Positions 43,578-55,388 of a stretch of DNA of 64,000 bases are shown here, one piece after another. Origin of the DNA: Bubalus kerabau (taxonomy: Eukaryota; Chordata; Mammalia; Artiodactyla; Bovidae); assembly GCF_029407905.1 (NCBI RefSeq), contig NW_026577924.1:496001-560000 (forward strand). Reading direction: 5' to 3'. The position numbers and the translations under genes are program-made. The stretch's first letter is position 1. Every line of letters starts with the position of its first letter. The notes beneath the pieces are model-generated. The model searched no databases. It was given only the letters and a program-made list of their open reading frames with translations, and was not told where the DNA came from.

Positions 43578-43630
43578 GTGTGTGTGCATGTGTGCGTGTG
43601 TGTGCATGTGTGTGCTTCTGTGTGTGTGAT
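43578..43630 (+). repeat. TG-rich imperfect microsatellite
   Basis: TGTGTGTG units interrupted by CA and CG steps. Confidence 0.85.
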
Positions 43631-43700
43631 TACCCTTGAGATCTACTCTTCTAGTAAATTTCAAGTATATAATATATTATTATTAACTATAGTCACCATG

Positions 43701-43859
43701 ATCCCTGGGCAGGAAGATCCCCTGAAGAAGTTAATGGCAACCCACTCCAGTGTTCTTGCCTGGAGAATCCCATGGACAGAGGAACCTGGTGGGCTACAGT
43801 CCATGGGGTTGCAAGAGTGGGACACAACTTAGCGACTAAACTACCACCACCATCACCAC
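43701..43859 (+). mobile_element. Bov-tA SINE, 5'-truncated
   Basis: It starts in the tRNA-like part (ATCCCTGGGCAGGAAGATCC) and ends in an ACCACCATCACCACA tail. The duplication ATAGTCACCATG is at 43,689-43,700 and 43,860-43,871. Confidence 0.92.
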
Positions 43860-44526
43860 ATAGTCACCATGCTGTACATAAGGTCTCTAGAACTTATTCC
43901 TTTTATAACTGAAGGTTTGTACCCTTTGATCAATATCTCCACACTTCCCTCCTCCCCAACTTTGGCTAACCACTACTCTATTCAGGGAAGTATTTTTTTA
44001 AAGGTCTGTTTGTCATTTGTCAGCTCAAAAACCTTCAGAGACTCAGTAATGGCTACAGAATCCTTAGCATGCTGATCTAGGTGCACCATGAATTTACCTT
44101 TTTGGTTCATCCTCCTTCCTCTCCCTTCATGCACTATCTGTACAGACACACTGAACTTCAGATCAGAGAATGTGGTACAAAACTGGTGCTTCTCTGCTAA
44201 TGTGGTTTTCTGAATGTGCTCACCTGAATCCTAAACTCAGTAGTACACAGTAGGTGCTCAATAAAACCTTGTCTCAATCAGCGGAATGAATGAACACAAT
44301 AGTGGAGGTGAGGTGGTTTAAGGATTAAAGCTAGTGGCAAAGAAGGTACAACTCAACATTAGGAACCGAACATTGGGGTTAGACTCAGGATAATCGGGTT
44401 TTTATTTGGCGTTTACAGAGCAGAACACGGTTGAGTTTCTCCACTAACACACAGCTCACCCATTGTACGCTGCAGTATCATCAGAGAAGGAAATAGAGAT
44501 TGCCAGGAAATGATCAGGAAATAGGG

Positions 44527-44954
44527 TACGGATGTGAGAGTTGGACTGTGAAGAAGGCTGAGCACCGAAGAATGGATGCTTTTGAACTGTGGTGTTGGAG
44601 AAGACTCTTGAGAGTCCCTTGGACTGCAAGGAGATCCAACCAGTCCATTCTGAAGGAGATCAGCCCTGGGATTTCTTTGGAAGGAATGATGCTCAAGTTG
44701 AAACTCCAGTACTTTGGCCACCTCATGCGAAGAGTTGACTCATTGGAAAAGACTCGGATGCTGGGAGGGATTGGGGGCAAGAGGAGAAGGGGACGACAGA
44801 GGATGAGATGGCTGGATGGCATCACTGACTCGATGGACGTGAGTCTCAGTGAACTCCGGGAGTTGGAGATGGACAGGGAGGCCTGGCGTGCTGCGATTCA
44901 TGGGGTCGCAAAGAGTCGCACACGACTGAGCGACTGATCTGATCTGATCTGATC
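44527..44954 (+). mobile_element. BovB 3' end
   Basis: TACGGATGTGAGAGTTGGAC through to the tail, here the variant GATCTGATCTGATCTGATCT in place of the usual GAACT repeat. Confidence 0.9.
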
Positions 44955-44956
44955 TA

Positions 44957-46914
44957 GATTTAAATATGAATTCATCTTATATTCAACTAGGTGGAAACAA
45001 AGAGAAACTATAAGACAATGCAAAGACCTAGTGCTTTGATAAGCACAGAAGTAATTATTTGTTGGTTGTTAATTTCATATATACGATGCACCTGGTCATT
45101 TAACTGCTAATACACAGCAAAATGTAATTCCCGGGGTCACTGCCAAGCCTCGTGAGAAGCCCAGGAGGACCTGAGAGAAGAGCTCTCAAAAGAGTCTCCA
45201 TCTTTTTCATGCAGCGATCACTGCTCTCACCTCTTTAAGGCTTTCTCTTCAAGTCTTTCTCCTCAAGCGTCTAGCGCTGGTGTTGCCATAGCTCCTGTTT
45301 CTGTGACTCCGTCTAGCCCCCACCCCTTCCAGTAGGCCAATCACTACCTATACATCTTTTCGCTGGCATGCGGGGTCTCTTAGGCAACAATGTGTGGTCT
45401 CTTGATTGGCTGGGAGATCCTGGAGGGCTGGCTCCAAATTTGGGCATGGGGACAAAATGGAAAAGTGGGAGGGCCCAGAGGGTGGGAAAGGCTGCCATCT
45501 CTCAATAGAGTGCCAGGACGAATATGCAGCCAATCCTGAAACAAACAGCATTAAATGCCCCCTTTCAAGCTGTAAGAATGTTCCAAATCAGGCCAACCTA
45601 CTGAGCATGCCCAGTTATACCGTTCTGGTCACACCGGGGTTCTGAAACGTAAACTCCGTTTCTCTGGGTTTTTAGAGTGGCCAACAGGTAAAAGAAGGTT
45701 GCAGGAAAAACAATTCTGGAGAGGTTCAATGAAAGAATAGCACCTGCACACAGGAAGTGAAAGAACGTGGGAAAATTGCCCAACACACAAACTCAGCAAT
45801 GCTTCCACATGAATTGTACTTGATTGGATTAAGGAATTCAGGCCGACTAACAGATACACCAGGGAACCAGCAGATGGCATGCCTGAATAAGGATAACTCC
45901 AAATTTGGGGAATTTTTCAATCTGGTCTAATTTCATTAATGAAATTTATGAAGCATCTACCATGTAATGAGAGGCAGAGTGAGAATGCAAGAATAAAAAA
46001 AAAGAAATCTAATGAGGAGGATTTGAAAGTACAATGTAGAAATAACTACTGGTATAGAACTATAAACTAATGCTGGAGAAAAACAACATTTCAGAAGGGA
46101 CATCTGGGAAGTGTAAAACAGTTCTTATGGGCAGCAGCTAACCAAATTCAAAAAAGAAGACTTTTCTCATTATCTCACGTTCTCTAAAATACATAAAAAT
46201 GTACTCTCTTCCAAGGTAAATAAATGTAAACCCTATGTTTATATTGTTTCATTGTTTTGAAATAGGCAGCATTCGTATATCTCCCGTTTAAAAAAAAATG
46301 AAAAGTAAAGCTCATAGAGGTTGCTGCTTTCTTTAGAGTTGACAAAGGCTCAGTAAGTGGCCAAACTGAAACTTATGGTATCTGAATTCCATCCCAGTGG
46401 TTTTAAGTATGGTTGTATGTTTTATGATCAGGTTGTACGTAAAATGAATAAACAAAGACTTTTGCAGGGGTGGAGGCCTGGGGGAGGTAAGTAGATGCAA
46501 TACTGAATTACCATGTTTTACCGGTTAACATGGATGGTTTCAAAATGGGTTCATCCAGAAAGAGACCAGTTTTAACAACTCCCTGGGAGAGTGTTGGGTC
46601 TCGGTGAAGTTCCTGAGCTACCAGGGAAGCCCTAAAGACTTTCTATTGGTGGTTATAACATTGAATGAAAGAAAGATGGGATTAAAGAGAGCCCGACACT
46701 TTATCCCTGTTAGATCTGAATATTTTTATCCCTGAAAATAAGGTCCCTTTCATTGATCCTCTTAACTAGCATCCTCTGGACCTCTCCTTGTTCAGCCCTT
46801 CATCAGTGTGACTGCTGATCCCCCAGTGAACACCACCATTCACATTGTGTTCACGGTGAGCACATTGGCTCAATGTCCTTGAAAATTTAACATTACTTTC
46901 ATTTAATTTTTTTT
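44957..46914. other. non-coding sequence upstream of the CpG island region
   Basis: No gene recognised. 45,300-45,700 is moderately GC-rich and may be an old LTR fragment, but I could not find LTR ends. Confidence 0.3.
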
Positions 46915-46924
46915 AATTCCTTTT

Positions 46925-47171
46925 AAAAATATTTATTTGGCTGCACTGGATCTTAGTTGCAGCACACAAGATCTTGGATCTTTAGTTGCAGTTTGTGGAA
47001 TATAGTTCCCAGTTGTTCTTCAGTCGCTAAGTCGTGTGTGACTCTGAAACCCCATCAACTGCAGCACTCCAGGCTTCCCTGTCTTTCACTAGTTCCCAGA
47101 CCAGGGATTAAACCTAGGTCCTCTGCATTGGGAGGGTGGAATCTTAGTTACTGGACCACCAGGGAAGCCCC
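46925..47171 (-). mobile_element. CHR-type SINE split by a short BovB-tail insert
   Basis: GGCTGCACTGGATCTTAGTT to GGACCACCAGGGAAGCCCC, interrupted at 47,013. Confidence 0.82.
47013..47090 (-). mobile_element. 78-bp BovB or Bov-A tail insert
   Basis: TTGTTCTTCAGTCGCTAAGT to CTTCCCTGTCTTTCACT. The perfect 9-bp duplication AGTTCCCAG is at 47,004-47,012 and 47,091-47,099. Confidence 0.87.
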
Positions 47172-47988
47172 TCAACATTATTTTTAAAGGAAACATTTCA
47201 ACCATAAAGAAAAGTTTACAGACTTGCCTAAGAAACACCCTTTTCTCCCTGCAGAGATTTTTTTAAAATGTTAACATTTTGCTTCATGTGTGTGATTAAG
47301 AGTTGAAGTCTGTTTTACATGCTGCCCAGATCTCATTTCCCACCCTGCCTGCCTAGAAGCATCCACTGTCATAAAATTTAGTGTGCTGCCTACTTGTCCA
47401 CTTTTTTTGCTTATTATATATACATGTTTGGCCTTGTAAACAGTGTGACTGTTTTAAAGAGCTATCATAATTTACATACTTTGTAGTTCGCTTCTTTCAC
47501 TCAGTGGTCTATTTCTGAGATGTGATCATGTTGATACATTCAACGATAATTTCTACATCATTCCCACCTCCCACTAGGAGCCAAGATATGTTCTATGCCT
47601 GACAGTTTTCACAAGACCATGTGTAAATTGCATAAAAATGCGAGAGCAGCACATCTCTAGAGGATCTGAAGGTACAAGGGATCTAGAAGTACCCAAAGCA
47701 GGTCTATACTGCTTTTCATAAATGCTCTTAGCTGCTTCACTCACCTTCAGTAGAGGCAGTGTTGGCTCCACAAGACACAATGACTTGATAAGAATCAGCC
47801 TATGGATCAATGTTATTTTTTTTTTAAGAAAGTATTACTGCATTAGTATTTATTAACGAAATTGAAAATGTCATTTCAGATCCCCTTTATGGTGCAATTC
47901 GCATAGCTCATCTTCTGACATTAAACGATATTTATGACTGTCTAAGCTCAGTATTTATTGTCATTTAGGGAGCATCTTCAAAACAGAT
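47172..47988. other. non-coding sequence
   Basis: AT-rich. The region near 47,220-47,560 may be an old L1 piece. No gene seen. Confidence 0.3.
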
Positions 47989-48197
47989 TGTTTCACTGGT
48001 GGCTCAAACAGTAAAGAATCTGGCTGCAATGCAGGAGACCTGGGTTCCATCCCTGGGTCGGGAAGATCCCCTGGAGAAGGGAATGGCAACCCACTTCAGT
48101 ATTCTTGCCTGGAGAAGTCCATGGATAGAGGAACCTGGTGGGCTACAGTCCATTGGATCACTCACAAAGAGTCGGACACGACTGAGGGACTAACACT
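47989..48197 (+). mobile_element. Bov-tA SINE
   Basis: TTTCACTGGTGGCTCAAACA to AAGAGTCGGACACGACTGAG. Confidence 0.9.
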
Positions 48198-49079
48198 TCC
48201 ACTTTTCTTTGTATAAAATAGTTGCCTATAATTAAAGAGGCCACAGAGATGTGTCCCAAGGGTTTGGACAAACCACAGATTATAGAGCTGTTTTTGGTCA
48301 GTCTCCTAACATGGGGTGGCAAAGATTCAGACAGAAGATCATACTAAAATACACCATTTTAACCAAGTGTACAGTTGAAGAACCTTAAGTACAGTCATAC
48401 TATGCTACAAGATCAAAGTATTTCTTTAAGTCCTGTGTGCTACCATAGAACAAAATGATGCCTGTGAAGTCTAGGTTGAAAAGGGAGGGAAAGGAAGAGA
48501 AAGGAAGGTAGGTAAAATGATAGAGGCCAAGGTAACAGCTTTGGCTTGGAATGAGTGAATCCAGACTCAGCCCTTAAAACGCTGCCTGGCTTTGGCTAAG
48601 TCTTTTTAACCTTTCTGGACCATTCTTTTCCACGTCTGAATAATGAGAGGTTAGGTTTAGATGATTTCTAAGGAATCTTTAAGTTCTGAAATAGCTTAGG
48701 TAGAAAAAAATAAAATCACTTACGAAGAAAAAGAGAGAAGAAACATTTCTCAAAGAACAGAAGATGGGGCATGTCACCAATAACCTCAAGCCCCACCTGC
48801 TCACTAAAGTGGGTGTTGGTAAAGAGGGTATCTGCTCTGCTGCTTCAGCCTGGAGCTCTGCAATATGAAAGCTGACTACCTCTATCTGCACCCAGTACCA
48901 CTCTCAGCACCCACCTCTTAATCAATTCCAATCCCCGGGTTCCCAGGGGGCACGCTGGTTCTCAAACAGGTTTTGGTGGTCTCTCAATAATAGCGTTCCA
49001 GGCTTGAGTGATGAGAGTCGCTGCACTGTCTCAGCAGGGAAGGGAGGGAGAGCTTTGCAAAGGGGACTGAGGGCATTTA

Positions 49080-49900
49080 AGAAAAGCTTCCAGAGCGCGG
49101 AACGACTCCGCCGGAGCAGGACAGGGCCGGGCATCAGCCTCGGCGCGAGGTCAAGAGCAACGAAACCTGCAGACGGGTATCCAGAAGCTGGGCTCAAAAT
49201 AGGGGCGCTCGGCCGAGCGTGCGCAGCGCGCCTGCGCCGTACGTGCGTGCGCATGTGCCGCGGCCATCGCGAAAGCTCTCGGTCGCTCGGAGGCGCACGC
49301 TGGTGGTCTTCGCTGGCTCTGTTTACCTGAGGGACCTGCGGCCGCCCCCGGCCGGCGCCGCAGCCCCACGGGAGCCCGGCCCCGATGTGTGAGGTGAGCC
49401 CCGGGTCGTGCAGGCCCCTTCCCGTCCTGCTCAGCGGGGAAAGGACTTGGGAGTGGGGACTGAGGAGGTGCCGCGGCGGCTGCCCGCTCCTCGGTCTAAG
49501 CCTGTGCCGAAGAGCCACGAGCAGCTGTGGCACCTCCTCCTCAAGGATCGTTATTCTCGTCTCCGACAAAACAAAAGCCTTGGGCGCTATGCTGTGGAGG
49601 GGTGTCTCCGGGCTTTCTCGGGGTGGGTGGCGGGCCGGCGGGGGAGCCCGAGTTTGGGGCTGGGCGGACTGTGTGCACGGACTGGATTAACCCTCTCGGT
49701 CCCGAATCTGCGCCGAGCAACCTGTTCGAGTGTGGCCCGCGCTCCCTGCACGCTGCCCTCGGCCCAGCCCTGGGGCTTGGTCGGCGCCGCAGGGGCGTGG
49801 GGCGCTCCCGTGCCACTGGGGGCTGTGGGTGGAGCACGCGGCTGCTTGCCGGGGGGACGATGCACGGAGGGCTGGGTGCGGGGGTGCGGGCGGCATCGCA
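49080..49900. promoter_or_regulatory. CpG island, probable ancestral FZD3 promoter
   Basis: CpG-dense sequence with no repeats. 49,245-49,270 carries TGCGTGCGCATGTGCCGCGG, containing an NRF1-like TGCGCATG(T/C)GC site, and GCCATC nearby suits YY1. A strong donor, GTGTGAG/GTGAGC at 49,393, ends a plausible non-coding first exon (about 49,300-49,393). The broken FZD3 coding exon lies about 6 kb downstream on the plus strand, so this is most simply that gene's duplicated promoter. The link is by position only. Confidence 0.6.
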
Positions 49901-50878
49901 GCATCTGGACTGCTTCCTGTTTCTAGTCCTGAAAGTTGTCCCCTCTCCTCCCTCCCGTCAGTTTTGCGAAGTCTGCATATGCCTCCTCGAGGCTTTCCCC
50001 TCTGCCCCCTTGGACGCTCCGTGTGTTTGCCCTGGGGTACCTCGGGGAGGTTCATCCATAGCCTCTGAAATAAGGTTCTGTTAAACATTTCAAGACATTT
50101 TAACATCTTTCTAGAGGCTTTTTTCAGAATTAGTTGCCTTCCTCAATAAGAGAATAAGGGGTGGTTTTTTCTTTCTTTCTTTCTTAAAAGAACAAAAGCA
50201 TACATATGCCACTAATTTAGGCAGAGGAGTCAACTCGAAGTTGCAAAATATCTAGGAAGGACAAAAGGTCTGGTTTTGGGCCCAGAATAAATGAAATTTT
50301 GAATTTTTGTCCCCTTCTGAATGTAGGCAGACAGAGCAGCAGAGCAGACCAGCAGCTATAGAAATAAATGACTGCTCGATAAGATTGGTCAAACAATATC
50401 TTATTTTATAGAAGTAGTTTGGAGAGACCTGTAACGTTTATGTACGGGAATTGGGTTACTTGGCAAAGCCAATACCGCAGGAGCAAGGAAACAAACACTT
50501 GACGAGGGGGATGTTAACCTCCTTCTTGAGCCTTCTTTTAGCCTTTAGTGGCATGCTAACAGTCAAAGGGATGGATAAATCCGTAGTTCTGTTATTAAGA
50601 ACCATTTACTCCTCAAGATAATGATTTCCCTCCATCCTTTTTTTTCCCCCCAATCCGTATTTTTAAGCAAATCAATACCATCTTCTTCCTCCATAAGAAG
50701 AAGGAAAAAAAAAAGTGTTTGAAGTACCAAACCACAACATAGAGGTAATAAGATAGGAAAGTGATGTAAAAGTTTAAGTGGGCAGGCTTGCAAGGATGTC
50801 GCTGAAAATAAAAGATAATTAAGATGCAGTTCTTCTTACAGTGTTGCCTTTTATTTAGTGAAATAAGAGGTTCCTCCT
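49901..50878. other. non-coding, possible FZD3 first intron
   Basis: No exon or clear repeat found. Confidence 0.35.
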
Positions 50879-51241
50879 CTACCCCCCTCTCCCCAAATGC
50901 TTTGAAACTGTCAGGAAAATAAGGTAATTAGTTTTCAGGAAGCATTTAACAGGAGGCTTCCTGTGTGCTGTTTTGGATCTGTCAGAAATTCTCTGTTCCT
51001 TATTAATTCCTAAATACTCAAGTGCCTCCCGGGGGCTGAGGAATCCAGGCATTTCCTTCATTAGATTTTCTATACGGAGATAAGTACCCTCTTCCTTCTT
51101 GTGAACCATACGGTAAAAGTGATTTTTTACAACTCTCTCTCTCTTTAATATGGATCGCCTATGTTTTGTAAGTCTGGAATTTTCATCTTTATCTTTGCTG
51201 AGAAAAACTACCTTGTAAGACAGTCTATATGCCCACACCAT
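50879..51241 (-). CDS. unidentified 120-codon open frame
   Basis: I do not recognise this protein. The minus-strand frame opens MVWAYRLSYKVVFLSKDKDE and is rich in Lys, Arg and Glu, with a plausible helical stretch (KKEEGTYLRIENLMKEMPG). It looks less repeat-like than most frames here. There is no CpG island or clear splice acceptor before it, and a stop codon lies 27 bases ahead of the ATG. It may be chance, an old repeat-encoded piece or a retrocopy. Confidence 0.25.
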   Translation of the reverse strand: MVWAYRLSYKVVFLSKDKDENSRLTKHRRSILKRERVVKNHFYRMVHKKEEGTYLRIENLMKEMPGFLSPREALEYLGINKEQRISDRSKTAHRKPPVKCFLKTNYLIFLTVSKHLGRGG

Positions 51242-51591
51242 GTTAATTAAAACACCTTTGCTCCATCAGAGCTCTGATCCCCATGTCTTTCTTTTTCTCT
51301 CTCTATCAGGCTATTTCTTTGGAGCACAGAGGCCCTCTGAATTCACTTTTCTGCCCGGGCTTCTAAGACCCTCTTGAGAAGGCGCTTTTCTTGCTACCTG
51401 TAGGAGGGTATTTTTGTGTCCCTTGGCTTGTTATTTAATCAACAGCCAGTAAATCATTGATTCAAGTAGTAGTATTGTCAGCACACATTCATAGATTTAG
51501 CACTTAATGTTCCCATACATAAATAACATGCGACAGACTTTAAAATAACATTGCAGCATTTATAATACTTTACTACTTTTTTGTTTTGTTT

Positions 51592-51710
51592 TTGTTTTTT
51601 GACCATGCTGTGCAGCTTGTGGGACCTTAATTCCCTGACCAGTGATGAAATTCGAGCTCCCTGACATAGAAGTGTGGAGTCCTAATCACTGGATTGCCAG
51701 GGAAGTCCCT
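51592..51710 (-). mobile_element. CHR-type SINE
   Basis: GACCATGCTGTGCAGCTTGT to GATTGCCAGGGAAGTCCC. Confidence 0.82.
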
Positions 51711-52136
51711 ATAATATTGTATTTTTAAACAGTTCAGGTAGTTTTATTCTGTTCCGTGTATGTATATTTTTGACAGAAGTGGGAGACTATATGCTGTTTT
51801 GTAAACCATTTAAAATTTTATTTTTCAGTTTTTGTAGTGTTACTGTCGTTTGAAGTCAGTATATACAGATCCTGCTCATCATTTTTAGTGAGTGTGTTAT
51901 AGGTTGGTTGTACCTTAGTTTAACCAATTCCATATTGGCAGACTTTCAGATTGTCTCTGGGTTTTTGTACTAACATTTCAGTTATACATCATGTGTACTT
52001 GTGTTTACTTTCTTAGCATAAATTGTAGAATGGGTCTGCTGAATCAAATTATATACATTTTAAGGGCTTTTGATGTCCATAGCTATTTTTTTGAAATACC
52101 AACTACTTTGCTTTTCCTCCAGTAGTATTTGAAAAT

Positions 52137-52252
52137 GGAGAATTTCCTGGCGGTCTAGTGGTTAGACACTCCACTACTCTGGCCCAGGTTCAGTCCTTGT
52201 TTGGGGAACTAAGATCCTGCAAGCCGTGTGGGACAGCCAAAAAAAAAAAAAA
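52137..52252 (+). mobile_element. CHR-type SINE
   Basis: GGAGAATTTCCTGGCGGTCT to CCGTGTGGGACAGCC plus an A-tail. Confidence 0.85.
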
Positions 52253-54034
52253 TAAGTACTTCCATGTGTTGGAATGTTGAATATATTCCTTTTTCTGCAC
52301 CCTCTCCTATACTGTGTTCTGTTATTCTTACTTTGCTCATCTGATTGGCAAAAATGTTAAATATCATGTTTGTATGTTTTTATTAGTAAAGTTGAGTATC
52401 TTTTCATATGTTTGTTGGCCATTTGTAAATTTATGTCCTTTTTCGATTTTTCTATTAAGGTAGTATTCTTTATCTGCTTTAAAAAATTCATTTTATGTAT
52501 TACTTTTGCTAAGCACATAATTATGTGCAAATATCCTGTACTGTTTTAAGTTATTCTATTTTAGGATAGCATTTCTCAAAATATAACTTATAGATCACTT
52601 GTAACAGTACAGAGATAATCATTAGAATGCATGTATATCATTCATTTTCCAGAGGTTTGGATTTCTTAGACCCGTGGGGTTTCTATGAATCTACTGCACT
52701 TTAAAATTAGGGAACCTCTAATTTGGAAGAAATATGAATTCCTTAATATTTTTACTGTTCCTGTTTTTCTTCTTGTCTCATGGCATTCTACTGTTTTTTC
52801 TTATTCATCTTAATAATCGTAAACTACAGTCTTAATGTATTAAGGTTTTATCCTATCCCAGGCTAACAATAATTTTACAAAAATGTTTGGATATATGGAA
52901 ATTTGAATGTTAAAGTGCATAAAGGAAAGCACTTTTGTAAGTCTGTGAGAAGCATTGTTTGTAAATGAGGCAAAAGGAATAACTGAGGGAAAGACAAGTA
53001 AAATAGAGTAGACAGAAGTATAAGGGGGTTTCTCATCTAGTTTAAAAAACTCAATATTACCTTGTTTCTGCCTCAAGTTTTGTGTGGTCATCTTCTTTGA
53101 ACCGTAAATTTAGAACCCATACAGCTTGAATAATAGTCTAAATGAAAAATTTGAAATTCTCATTGTTATACACATATTCAGTAGGGAGCAATGTCCCCTT
53201 TAATTTTTTTTAAGTTGCAAGCAGATGAACATGCTGCATAAGGAGCAAACTACAAAAATGGAACTTCTATGGATGTTTGATACTGTAGCCAAATAAAGCT
53301 TTCAGGGCTTATTTGACACATGTAATGATATGCATAATTGGTACCGTGCTGCATGATAATTAAGCTTAAATATACATGACTGTGTTTAATATCTCTTTTC
53401 CATAGCCAGACATCACATTTCTGGGCCCAGCTTGAAGGAGGAAAGAAAATGGCAGGCCAAGAAGCTTTAACAAATATTTCTGATTTAGAGATTTCCGTAT
53501 TAGAGAGATGAAACGTTTGGGGCAGAGGTTGCTTGTGACTTCGGTGTCTCTAATTCCTAAGGTTGTAGACTTTACTTTTCTCTTCTTCTACTCAAGACCA
53601 TATGCTTGGGGGAGAAATTGGCAAGATTCAGCCATGGCTTTACTTTCTCCAAATAGTTTTTTCTGCCCAGTAATGAAAGCCTGGGAGGCAGAGGTCCCTG
53701 TCATTGGTAGTGCGCAAAGGACAGTTTCTTTCTCTGCTTTAGCCAAGACGGTTCAAGTTCTCTGTCACAGGCCCTAATATCTATTTGAGTTGTCCTGTTA
53801 ACCTGGGTCTCTGAGAATTTCTGAACCTGACTTTCTCATGTTTTCCCAGCTGAGGTTGTGTACTTCAAACAGAAATATTTGACATCTGTGAAGCAAAAAT
53901 AAAGTAAAAGCAGACTTAACATCATTACAAAACCAAATGGAAGTATGATAGTTTTAGAATATGCTTTTTTCCTACCAATCCTGCCTTCCGCTCTACCTAC
54001 CCTTCCAGCCCCAAAAGAGATGCATATTTTTGTC
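52253..54034. other. non-coding, AT-rich
   Basis: Probable intron of the FZD3 duplicate. 53,407-53,510 has an exon-like look (TTTTCCATAG acceptor), discussed as a finding. Nothing else recognised. Confidence 0.35.
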
Positions 54035-54251
54035 CCTAGAAGAAAAGTGAATGTGAAAGTTGCATCCAACTCTCCACGACCCCACGGACTGTAGCCTGCC
54101 AGGCTCCTCTGTCCATGGCATTCTCCAGGCAAGAATACTGGAGTGGGTTGCCATTTCCTCCTCCAGGGAATCTTCCCAACCCAGGGATCGAACCCATGTC
54201 TCTAGCATTGCAGGCGGATTCTTTACCGTCTGAGCCACCAGGGAAGCCCCC
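54035..54251 (-). mobile_element. Bov-tA SINE
   Basis: Full-length reverse complement: CATCCAACTCTCCACGACCC to GAGCCACCAGGGAAGCCCC. Confidence 0.92.
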
Positions 54252-54589
54252 AGGAAAGGCAGTGTCAAATCCAACTCTGAAACTTGGTAGAAACTCTTAA
54301 CTGGAAATCATTCCTATTCCATGCTGTAACTTTCTAGAGTTGACTCTTCTCTGCAGCCTGACTGTGTATAATGAGGCATTTGTTGGTCAAACGTTTTCTC
54401 CATCTATGTACTGAATTTTTGTACTATCTAAAAGGATGAAGCATTGTTGGGAAAATGTCCTGATGCTACTTTTAGAATCTTCTGTTTGCCAGTTCAGTAT
54501 TGGTTGATAGAAGTAAGTCTTTGTATCTGCTGTCATTCAGTAATAAAACGACCTAAAGTTTGATGTTGCTTTACTTTTTATAGAGGGCA

Positions 54590-54740
54590 TTATTTTATAA
54601 TTCACTCATACATCTTTGACAGGGAGGTGCAGTTTTTAGAAAGGAAAATTCTGAGCTCAGAGAAGTTAAGTGATTCACATAGTTGGAAAGAGGCTTCAAT
54701 CCATATCTTTTGATTTCTTTAGAGTTTACACCTTTCACAG
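54590..54740 (+). repeat. MIR remnant
   Basis: AGAGAAGTTAAGTGATTCAC and neighbouring bases fit the MIR core and 3' part. Confidence 0.5.
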
Positions 54741-55084
54741 ATACCATCTGCTGAATCATGTAATGATTAAAACGTATATAATAACATTTAAATAACTTGT
54801 TATTAAGTGTGGCAGATATTTAAATAAAATTTAGGACAGCAGCATGCAAGGTTTTCAAAATTGATCAATTATGTCTTGTGACAAATGAAAAACTACCACT
54901 GTAGATGGGAAATTAAACTATATGTTATATAAACAACTGAGGGAGGAAATAGTGCTTTCCTTTAAATGCTGTTTATGGATTCTCTTGTATATCTATAGTA
55001 AGAATGAGAAGGTAGAGAAACTGTCGTATCTTTTCTGAAATATCCATGTATTTTATCTGTAAGGCAGTCAAAGTTTGTGATCGT

Positions 55085-55200
55085 TGTTGTTGTTGTTAGC
55101 CACACGCCTGGCACTTGGAATTTTAGTTCTCCACCAGGGAGTGCACTGGAGCTCATCAGTGGATGTGTGCAGTTTTAATCACTGGACCACCAGAAAGTCC
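55085..55200 (-). mobile_element. CHR-type SINE
   Basis: A GTTGTTGTTGTTG run, then CACCAGGGAGTGCACTGGAG, and GGACCACCAGAAAGTCCC. Confidence 0.75.
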
Positions 55201-55388
55201 CAAAGGCAGTATTTTAAAATTTCTCTTTCTAGTAGCTGATTGTTAGTGTGTAGAAACGCAACTGATTTTTGTATACTGATTTTGTATCCTGCAACTTTAC
55301 TGAGCTAATCAAAGTTTTAATATCAAGCTTGTAATATTTTAAGAGGAAATTGCTAATTTCACCCATTTTTTTTTCAATTATTTTTCAG

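Noticed and set aside
49408..49926. Protein-like plus-strand frames in the CpG island (for example KSHEQLWHLLLKDRYSRLRQ).
   Set aside because: No recognised family, no clear start or splice context, and high GC. A mitochondrial ribosomal protein was considered, but the residues do not match.
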